Source: a bacterium (GTDB lineage: Bacteria; Planctomycetota; Planctomycetia; Pirellulales; Pirellulaceae). From it: DNA of 64,000 bases. Both the position numbers and the translations under genes were made by a program. Shown here piece by piece: positions 47,655 to 54,312 of the stretch (within the stretch, counting starts at the first letter, position 1; the number at the start of each line of letters is the position of its first letter). A model generated the notes under the pieces. That model searched no databases. It worked only from the letters and a program-made list of their open reading frames with translations, and was not told the origin of the DNA. The stretch is from contig WGNR01000020.1 in NCBI GenBank assembly GCA_016124445.1, positions 369,652 through 433,651 of the forward strand. The letters run 5' to 3'.

Positions 47655-50413
47655 CAGTTCACCTCCTGGGGATTGGCGAGCAATGGATCAGGACCTAATT
47701 CAGCGGCATGCTCTGACGCACGGCCATCAGCAGCGCGAAAGATCGCTTCCAGCCAAGCTAACGTGAATATTCCCCAGTCTGCCTTAACCCGTTGTACCCT
47801 TTCGGTCCAACTCGCTCCGAAGCGTGAATTGATCCCGAGTTTTGCGGAATCAAGATGCAACTCAACAGCGGGCAGTTTTAGGCACCGTCCTTCCGCGTCG
47901 TAAAGCTGGGCACCTGGCAATAGATCACCGTCGCGAATGCCACAGATCGGCATCCCACTTCCCAACAACTGGTTATTCTCTATCGGAAACTCCTGATCCA
48001 ATGGTGTCGATTGCCATTGCCCGCGGACTTTTCCATGGTGGCTGCAAATCAAATAAAGCAGCAAATGAAAGTCCGCAGCCGAGAGGGCCTGCAACTCTTC
48101 AATCAGTGCGTTGTGCTCGGAAAGGGGGGCGTAGTCGAGCCGATCGATTTCCCCCAACTCGATCAATTCCGCGAATGGCCCTAGCAAGGCCTCGTGATTG
48201 GGCTGAGCACGAGACAAAAGTTCTAGCATGCCGAGAGTGGTGGCCAATTCATGGCGAAAGCCTCGTCGCTTTCCCATCGGCGGTCCAGGCCAGCCAAGCT
48301 TTTCGGGACAACCGAAGTCTTTTGACCAATAGTCCACCCACTGGCGGGCCTTGGCTAATTCCCAACAGTCAGCATCTTCCTCTCGGCGAATATTGGCTTG
48401 AAATGCACCGTGTGCCTTGCCCCAGTCATGCCAGCGGGCAGCCATCTCCAACAACAATTTCAGCCGAACTGGAAGCTTCAACCGATCAGCTAGCCCTCCT
48501 ACTTCCGCGCAAACCTGCTGGCCATGGGTAGCGATCGTTTGAGGCACGTCTGCCTGGCTGCGGTCCTCGCGAACCTGGCCCTGGTCAGCCAGGTCGTCGA
48601 CTAACTCATCTGAGCCCTCGAAAACATTGCTCACGTCAAGCGAAATCTTCTTGTCGGGCTTACCCGTAAACCCTTGTTGGGGATCGTATCCGCCGTAACG
48701 TACGTCGACCAGAACCACGGCACCTGGTATCAACTGCTGTTGGCTTGTCAGTCGCTTCCAGGTTCCCTCAACATAATCCCAATGCCAGGCGTGGTTCTTC
48801 TTGGTCCACTCCGATCTCTTTTGCTTCTTGATCAGTAGCCAGTCGCGTGCATCCTTAAGCGGGACTGGGCACAAAGATTCGCGGCGTGGCTGGTGTTTGG
48901 GCGACGGTAATTTTGATTCGTCCTGCTCCCAATCCACTTCGCACCAGCAGACCGAAATATCGCGATTTGCTTCCTCCCGTATGAATCGTCCGATATCTAA
49001 ATCAGCACCTGTTAAATCTGCCGTGGTATCGAAAAGCTCGTCACAATCGCGTTGACTCAAGAGGTGACGATATTCATATCTATAAAGGCGATTGTATAAG
49101 TCAGCGTCGCCATCGCGTAAGTCGCATTCCAACTTGTTTAATCCTGACAGCGACACATTTTCCACCTGCGAAACTGCCTCGCCTGCTGCTGATAGATCGC
49201 CTTCGTCATAAGGCAACGTATCTTTTGCCTTCAGCTGGGTATCGATCACGACGATATTGGCCTCACCGCCGTAGCGCGCGGCCCGTCCAAAACGCTGAAC
49301 AAGACTTCCCCATGGAGCCATTTCGGTTATTAGCGTCGTCGCGGAAATATCGACGCCTGCTTCGACCACCTGCGTTGCAACCACGATCCGATTGACACCG
49401 TCAACTGTGCTACCCGCGCGAGAAAGAAAATCGCTTGTCCAAGCCTTGCGTTCGCGACCGCGAAAGCGACTATGGATCAGTTTCAACTCAGGAGCATCTT
49501 CTTCTTTAGCAAGATGCTTTTTAAGTGCATCATGAATCGCAATGGCTGAGTCGACCCGGTTAACAATGACTAAAGTCATGCGAGCAGGCTCGACGGACGC
49601 GAAATGGCGATCAAGAATTAATTCAGCCCACTCTTTTTTCGCCTTTTCTGGCTTGCCTGAGATCACCTCGCCCCTGCAGGTCTTTGTTGCATCCCACAAC
49701 TTTCCTGTTCGGTCAGCTTGCGGAAGTGCCATTAGGTTGTCGCTTAGTGCAGGTACCGAATCGGCAAAATCTTTGGTCTTCAGCCAATCAGGCTGAAGCG
49801 TGGCACTCATCCACCAGGTTTTGCAGTTACCGACGATTCCCGATTTGTTCGCCTGGCGAAACGCCTGCAACTGAGCCGATGTTGCTAGACCCACTCCTTG
49901 CAGCTGCACTTCGTCAATTACCCATAAGCAATCTTGATTCAACAAACCAAATTCAATGGGCCATCGTGCTCGCCCGCTTCCATAGCCACGGCTCAATGCC
50001 CTCGATAAAAGCATGTCTTGCGTTCCGACTAGCGCACATGCTTTTTCGGGATATCGATACCAATCTCCTGTCTCAACTCCACCCATCAGCGGATAGACCG
50101 GCACAGATTCCCGGCCGTCGACTTCGCTGGCACTCTGAAACAACTGCGTCAGAGATTCGACCGTCTGCTCGACCAACACTCGGGAAGGCAAGCACCAAAC
50201 CAGTCGACGCGGATAATCCGACGTGAATTGCCTATGAAACAGCCAAGCAGCAGCAACCCCGATTGTCTTCCCAAAGCCTGTGGGGATATGGACAAGACGG
50301 TTTTGTACCGAAGAATCTTGGGCCAGCGACACCTGCCAGGCATGCGGAGCAAACCCAGTAAGTTGCTCAAACCAAGAAGAGAATTGTGCAGAGTCCATAG
50401 TTAGCCCGATCAT
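47654..50413 (-). CDS. cas3: Cas3 helicase-nuclease with C-terminal HD domain (type I-G)
   Basis: A 919-residue protein (913 or so if the second ATG at 50398 is used). The SF2 helicase comes first: Walker A TGFGKT (45-50), DEVQ box (167-170), SAT in MSATLQPD, VVATQVVEAGVDIS, and QRFGRAAR motif VI. The HD nuclease follows at the C-terminus: a histidine in IATHGQQV (~630), WHDWGK with H662/D663, and SHHGKVRG (~836). Helicase-before-HD order distinguishes this subtype from the usual HD-first Cas3. It unwinds and shreds target DNA after recruitment by the Csb/Csx17 complex. It heads the cas3-csx17-csb1-csb2 operon. Confidence 0.95.
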   Translation of the reverse strand: MIGLTMDSAQFSSWFEQLTGFAPHAWQVSLAQDSSVQNRLVHIPTGFGKTIGVAAAWLFHRQFTSDYPRRLVWCLPSRVLVEQTVESLTQLFQSASEVDGRESVPVYPLMGGVETGDWYRYPEKACALVGTQDMLLSRALSRGYGSGRARWPIEFGLLNQDCLWVIDEVQLQGVGLATSAQLQAFRQANKSGIVGNCKTWWMSATLQPDWLKTKDFADSVPALSDNLMALPQADRTGKLWDATKTCRGEVISGKPEKAKKEWAELILDRHFASVEPARMTLVIVNRVDSAIAIHDALKKHLAKEEDAPELKLIHSRFRGRERKAWTSDFLSRAGSTVDGVNRIVVATQVVEAGVDISATTLITEMAPWGSLVQRFGRAARYGGEANIVVIDTQLKAKDTLPYDEGDLSAAGEAVSQVENVSLSGLNKLECDLRDGDADLYNRLYRYEYRHLLSQRDCDELFDTTADLTGADLDIGRFIREEANRDISVCWCEVDWEQDESKLPSPKHQPRRESLCPVPLKDARDWLLIKKQKRSEWTKKNHAWHWDYVEGTWKRLTSQQQLIPGAVVLVDVRYGGYDPQQGFTGKPDKKISLDVSNVFEGSDELVDDLADQGQVREDRSQADVPQTIATHGQQVCAEVGGLADRLKLPVRLKLLLEMAARWHDWGKAHGAFQANIRREEDADCWELAKARQWVDYWSKDFGCPEKLGWPGPPMGKRRGFRHELATTLGMLELLSRAQPNHEALLGPFAELIELGEIDRLDYAPLSEHNALIEELQALSAADFHLLLYLICSHHGKVRGQWQSTPLDQEFPIENNQLLGSGMPICGIRDGDLLPGAQLYDAEGRCLKLPAVELHLDSAKLGINSRFGASWTERVQRVKADWGIFTLAWLEAIFRAADGRASEHAAELGPDPLLANPQEVN

Positions 50414-50558
50414 TCCATGGATCGAAAGGTGGCAATTTACTCGGCCGTCAAAACAAGGTCATCATCTTGTCGAGGATGAAAACCACTTTCGAGCCTCTAA
50501 TTGGTATTTATGAGTTCGCTCGTGACACGTTTGGTCACAAGATTGTCAAAATTGAATA

Positions 50559-50777
50559 TCAGTTTCTCGATAGCTTCTTGTTTTTTCTGAGACTGACCAA
50601 AGTCCATAGCAACTGCTCTTCGTCGGTGCAATCAACCGATTTCTTAGCTAATGCGATGAAATCACCTCGAAGCTTAGGTGAGCAGAGCATTCGATCGATA
50701 GAGCATGAATGGATTTGCTTGAAACGAAGCCACGTATTTCCCAATAACTCAATATTCATTTCTCGCCTATAAATCAC
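50559..50777 (-). CDS. small protein coupled to the sigma factor gene
   Basis: A 72-residue frame beginning with a GTG whose GTGA overlaps the sigma factor's TGA stop by 4 bp; an ATG six codons later (50759) is the alternative start. The sequence contains ELLGNTWLRFKQI and ends with an EEQLLWTLVSLRKNKKLS segment, mostly helical and rich in leucine, lysine and arginine. I do not recognise a named family, but the second half looks like a conserved small planctomycete protein. Translational coupling suggests it acts with the sigma factor, for example as an antagonist or co-factor; this is inference. cas3 starts 145 bp downstream on the same strand. Confidence 0.6.
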   Translation of the reverse strand: MIYRREMNIELLGNTWLRFKQIHSCSIDRMLCSPKLRGDFIALAKKSVDCTDEEQLLWTLVSLRKNKKLSRN

Positions 50778-51280
50778 CGGTTATAAATAATCTGTTGAAA
50801 TTGCAGATCGTCTTTCAGCATTTTGCGCCCTCGCTTTCTACGCGTTTCGCATGTGGCCTTGCCCGCTCCAATCCTTTTGGCATACTCACCGAGGGATTCT
50901 TCGCTAATATCGCAACTTAGTATCACATCTCGATATATTTTGGGGAGACGACCAATTGCACTTTGAACGTGTTCTCGGCATTCGCTTCTAATCGCGTGGT
51001 CCAAGGGGCCAAGAAAGGGGTCGATAGCGCTATCCACAACCAGTTCACATTCGTTCCGCCGAAGACAGTCTGATAAAATACGCCGGATCTCGTTTTTCGC
51101 GATTCCGATGATCCACCTTCTCGGATCCTCCACCTTGTTACCCGATGCAATCGACTTCAGACACGCAAGCGCAGTATTGGAGTACGCAGTTTCCGGATCA
51201 CGACACCCTTTGGACTGGGCAAGATGCGTAATTAGATCGCGTAATTCAACAAGTTCTTTCGTGACGTGGCCCAAATCCAT
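50774..51280 (-). CDS. ECF-type RNA polymerase sigma factor inside the CRISPR-Cas locus
   Basis: A 168-residue protein with a very strong ribosome-binding site (AAGGGGG, 5 bp before the ATG). A sigma-2-like helix region spans about 15-85 (RRWIIGIAKNEIRRIL, as in ECF region 2). The sigma-4 helix-turn-helix spans about 105-160 (AIGRLPKIYRDVILSCDI then SLGEYAKRIGAGKATCETRRKRGRKML). There is no anti-sigma domain on the chain. It lies upstream of cas3 in the same orientation and appears more AT-rich than the cas genes. It could control the cas operon, itself, or unrelated genes. Sigma factors are not a standard part of type I-G loci. Confidence 0.85.
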   Translation of the reverse strand: MDLGHVTKELVELRDLITHLAQSKGCRDPETAYSNTALACLKSIASGNKVEDPRRWIIGIAKNEIRRILSDCLRRNECELVVDSAIDPFLGPLDHAIRSECREHVQSAIGRLPKIYRDVILSCDISEESLGEYAKRIGAGKATCETRRKRGRKMLKDDLQFQQIIYNR

Positions 51281-51392
51281 CTGATCCCCCTTATGCGTCG
51301 TCTGACGTGGTTTGATGCAATACTAGAGGCTCGCTAGTGGCCTAGCCGGGTCAAAAAAGGTTGTTCGCTTACGCGAATCCTCAATAACATGC

Positions 51393-51421
51393 TTTATCAG
51401 CCGGCGCTATTGTGGTATAAA
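51393..51421 (+). promoter_or_regulatory. candidate promoter of the mini-CRISPR transcript
   Basis: A perfect TATAAA (51416-51421) has a weak TTTATC hexamer 17 bp upstream. It points rightwards, ~70 bp before the first degenerate repeat. Placement is by eye only. Confidence 0.4.
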
Positions 51422-51492
51422 TCCTAAGAGAACGCAACAAGATCCACTTTCCATTGCTTCCTTTGAACCTGGCAGGAAAATGCGAAGCAAAT

Positions 51493-51603
51493 TCCTCCGC
51501 GCTCATCGAAGCGCGGCTCCATTGAAGCTTGAGCATTCGGGAAAGAGCACTGTGCGTTTCTTGTGAAAGTTCCGCGGACATTGATTCGCGGCTCCATTTA
51601 GAT
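51493..51603 (+). CRISPR. degenerate two-repeat mini-CRISPR (CreA/CreR-like guide RNA candidate)
   Basis: Two diverged copies of the 36-bp array repeat, in the same orientation as the main array, flank a 39-nt spacer-like segment (51529-51567). Repeat 1 (51493-51528) differs from the array consensus at six positions, all in the first 17; its last 19 bases, including the handle ATTGAAGC, are exact. Repeat 2 (51568-51603) differs at about 13 positions and has lost the handle (TTTAGAT end). Both retain the CCGCG...CGCGG stem, with changes concentrated in the loop and flanks. Csb2 should therefore still cut both, giving one crRNA-like RNA. A terminator follows at 51749. Confidence 0.75.
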
Positions 51604-51748
51604 CTCTGCAGGTGAGAGTTGAATCTTAAGAGTTGATGGTATAGAAACAACTTGCGATACAGAACTGAATGGTCGCCATGTTGCGCATATCTGCTCTTTG
51701 GAAATTCAATTACTCAATTTGTAAGCCTCTTCATTGGGATTCAAGCAG

Positions 51749-51788
51749 AAGGGCTTCCGTAGATATAACTCTGCGGAAGCCCTTTTCT
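51749..51788 (+). terminator. rho-independent terminator after the mini-CRISPR
   Basis: A perfect 11-bp stem (51749-51759 with 51774-51784) is followed by T-rich TTTTCT on the plus strand. It separates the mini-CRISPR from cas2, indicating a short independent transcript of roughly 300-350 nt. There is no T-run on the other strand. Confidence 0.88.
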
Positions 51789-51964
51789 GAATTCTTTGCG
51801 AGGGCTCGTTGGTTTTGATTGACGCATGCCTTCCAGCCCTATAGGCTGCCTTTTTAGCCATACGTCAGGCGATGACGTTTATTTCTCGGCCAGGAGGGTG
51901 ATCACGTCACCGGGGTTTTGCCTTCCACCTTTTGGCACGGCTCCTTTTCTGTGAGGGGCCGATC

Positions 51965-52255
51965 GTGCGGAATACTTACCTCGTTTGTTACGACATCTGC
52001 GATGACAAACGCCTGCGGCAGGTCTTCAAGACCATGCGTGATTTTGGCGATCACCTGCAGTATTCGGTCTTTGAATGCCAGTTTAGTCCGGTCGATCTGG
52101 CCAATTGTCGGCATGAACTGAACCAGATCATTCATCATCACCAAGACCAGGTGTTGTTCATCGATCTGGGGCCGGTCGAAGGACGAGGCGATCGGGCGAT
52201 TACCGCCCTGGGCAAGGCCTACACCAATATCGATGCCGCTTGCATCATCGTCTAG
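51965..52255 (+). CDS. cas2: CRISPR adaptation protein Cas2
   Basis: A 96-residue protein from a GTG at 51965 with a GAGGGG site 6 bp upstream. It begins VRNTYLVCYDICDDKRLRQVFK, with the Cas2 catalytic/metal aspartate in the first strand, then the QYSVFECQF strand. Cas2 forms the core dimer of the Cas1-Cas2 integrase. Its stop is 15 bp before the cas4-cas1 fusion. A longer frame from 51932 has no Cas2 character in its extra residues. Confidence 0.95.
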   Translation: MRNTYLVCYDICDDKRLRQVFKTMRDFGDHLQYSVFECQFSPVDLANCRHELNQIIHHHQDQVLFIDLGPVEGRGDRAITALGKAYTNIDAACIIV

Positions 52256-52270
52256 CGAAGGAGCATCGTG

Positions 52271-54052
52271 ATGATCCGAGTCGATGACGACCAGTCGCTG
52301 CTCCCTGCCCGCATGGTCAACGAGTTTGTCTATTGCCCGCGGCTGTTCTATTACGAATATGTTGAAGGGGTCTTCGTCCACAACCTGGAAACGATCGAAG
52401 GAAGCCAGGTTCATGGCCGCGTCGACCAGAAGGAAGACGATCTTCCGCCCGCGAACGAACTGCTTGAAACCGATCGGCCGGCGAAACGCCGCAGTGTGAC
52501 CCTTTCGAGTGACAAATACGGCGTGATTGCCAAGCTCGATCTACTGGAAACGGATGGATCGGTCGTTACCCCGGTCGACTATAAGCGGGGCGAGCCATGC
52601 AAGGCCGATGACGGCAGCCTCGAAGCTTGGCCTGCCGATCGGGCCCAGCTTGCTGTTCAAGCACTGGTGCTCCGCGAAAATGGCTATGCCTGCGACGAGG
52701 CGATCGTCTACTATGCCAAAACGAAGCAGCGGGTACGGTTTTCCATTGACGACACGCTAGTTGAAGAAACGATTCAGGCCATCGATTCGGCGCGAGAACT
52801 TGCTTCCGGCAATGTCATTCCGCCGCCTCTGGATAACAGCCCGAAATGCCCTCGCTGTTCGCTGGTTGGCATTTGTCTTCCAGATGAAACGCGGCGGGTT
52901 ACTTCTTCACCGAAGACCTACTCGCCAGCCCAGTTGACCCTCTTCGAACTTGAAGCGGAAAGGACCGCTGACCTGGCCGACGCTTCCCAGGCCGAGGAAA
53001 TGCGCCGTTTGGTGCCTTCCCGAGACGACTTGCGACCCCTTTATTTGAATCAGCCTGGCCTGTACGTCGGTTGCTCCGGGCGAGTATTGCAGGTCAAGGA
53101 CAAGAAGAAGGTCATCCAACAGGTTCGGCTTGGCGAGATTTGCCAGGTCAACTTGTTTGGTTCGATTCAAATGACCACCCAGGCCATTCAAGCGATTTGC
53201 CAAGCCGAGATCCCAATCGCCTACTTTTCGATGGGCGGCTGGTTTTACGGCGTCACGCACGGACTAGGGGTCAAGAACATTTATCTTCGCCGCGAGCAGT
53301 TCCGCTGGGCCGATATACCCTCGTTCTGCTTGCGGCTGGCCAGGGCACTGGTTGCCGGCAAGATCAAAAACCAGCGAACGCTGCTGCAGCGCAACCACGT
53401 CGAGCCGCCCAAGAGCGCTCTCGTTCAGATGAAATGCATGCAGGACGATGCCGAAAAGGCGAGCAGCATGGAAACGCTGCTCGGCATCGAAGGAAACGCC
53501 GCCCGGGTCTATTTCCAGAACTTCCAAGGCATGATCAAGATCGACGACGCGGACGAGAACGATGAAACCGGCAAGGCATTTCGCTTTTACTTTCAAAGCC
53601 GCAACCGCCGCCCGCCGAGAGATCCGATCAATGCTTTACTCAGCCTGGCATACAGCGTGTTGGCGAAAGATCTGACGATCATTTGCCACACGGTCGGCTT
53701 CGATCCATATCTCGGGTTCTACCATCAACCACGCTACGGTCGAGCTGCGTTGGCACTTGACCTGATGGAGCCGTTCCGAGCCTTGATTGCCGACTCGGCC
53801 GTGCTGAGTGCGATTAATACCCGGATGATCCAACCGGAACACTTCATCCGGGCCGGCAATGCGGTCGCCCTGACCGCCGATGGTCGCAAGGCCTTCTTCC
53901 GTGCCTACGAGCAACGAATGGACACCCTGGTTACCCATCCGCTGTTCGGCTACCGAGTAAACTACCGGCGCATCCTGGAAATCCAATGCCGCCTGCTGGC
54001 CAGGGTACTGACCGGCGAAATCACGAATTATCCGGTCTTCGTCACGCGGTGA
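52271..54052 (+). CDS. cas4-cas1: Cas4-Cas1 fusion protein
   Basis: A 593-residue protein; the ATG at 52271 has GGAG 7 bp upstream. Cas4 part (about 1-205): iron-sulfur cysteines at C22 (FVYCPRLFYYEY) and in KCPRCSLVGICLP, and nuclease block VDYKRGE. Cas1 part (about 255-593): GLYVGCSGRVLQV, active-site glutamate in GIEGNAARVYFQNF, histidine in GFYHQ and acidic residue in LDLMEPFR. Cas4-1 fusions are typical of type I-G, where in Geobacter sulfurreducens the Cas4 half selects PAM-bearing prespacers (TTN) before Cas1-Cas2 integrate them next to the leader. Transcribed with cas2 toward the array. Confidence 0.96.
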   Translation: MIRVDDDQSLLPARMVNEFVYCPRLFYYEYVEGVFVHNLETIEGSQVHGRVDQKEDDLPPANELLETDRPAKRRSVTLSSDKYGVIAKLDLLETDGSVVTPVDYKRGEPCKADDGSLEAWPADRAQLAVQALVLRENGYACDEAIVYYAKTKQRVRFSIDDTLVEETIQAIDSARELASGNVIPPPLDNSPKCPRCSLVGICLPDETRRVTSSPKTYSPAQLTLFELEAERTADLADASQAEEMRRLVPSRDDLRPLYLNQPGLYVGCSGRVLQVKDKKKVIQQVRLGEICQVNLFGSIQMTTQAIQAICQAEIPIAYFSMGGWFYGVTHGLGVKNIYLRREQFRWADIPSFCLRLARALVAGKIKNQRTLLQRNHVEPPKSALVQMKCMQDDAEKASSMETLLGIEGNAARVYFQNFQGMIKIDDADENDETGKAFRFYFQSRNRRPPRDPINALLSLAYSVLAKDLTIICHTVGFDPYLGFYHQPRYGRAALALDLMEPFRALIADSAVLSAINTRMIQPEHFIRAGNAVALTADGRKAFFRAYEQRMDTLVTHPLFGYRVNYRRILEIQCRLLARVLTGEITNYPVFVTR

Positions 54053-54312
54053 GGTCATCAGTCGGCCCATACTTGCAACTCAAGGATCGAGACATTACAC
54101 AAAGAAGTCTGAGGAAATTTTTTACATCGTGGCCTGCGAGCGGCGAGGTGATGCCCAAACGGCGGGACCTGCTCGCAAGCCAATAAAAGCCTGTACCCAC
54201 AGGATTTAAGCGATTGCAAGAGGAAGCAAAGTCGATGATCCAAGGCGAAAACCTGAAGGCACTCGCAAAGCACGTTTTAAGGCAGGCATCAGCCTGGACT
54301 TACGAAAGTGCT
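54053..54312 (+). promoter_or_regulatory. CRISPR leader
   Basis: The 260 bp between the cas4-cas1 stop and repeat 1. It includes AT-rich runs (GGAAATTTTTTACATC near 54114) and no supported gene. Its position beside cas1, and the repeat ending in an ATTGAAGC handle, make this the leader end and set transcription rightwards. Confidence 0.7.

Noticed and set aside
50364..50370. Seven-base seed match (TTGAGCA) to the mini-CRISPR spacer on the minus strand within the first codons of cas3
   Set aside because: Only seven bases, the flank GGT does not fit TTN, and it lies in coding sequence; not strong enough to claim a target.
50693..50703. Nine-base match GAGCATTCG between the mini-CRISPR spacer (positions 3-11) and the region upstream of cas3
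   Set aside because: Suggestive of a CreR-like target, but the first two seed bases mismatch, the flank is GAG rather than TTN, and a chance match of this size in the region is fairly likely.
51669..51818. 49-codon plus-strand frame between mini-CRISPR and cas2
   Set aside because: It runs across the strong terminator hairpin and has no ribosome-binding site; not a credible toxin peptide.
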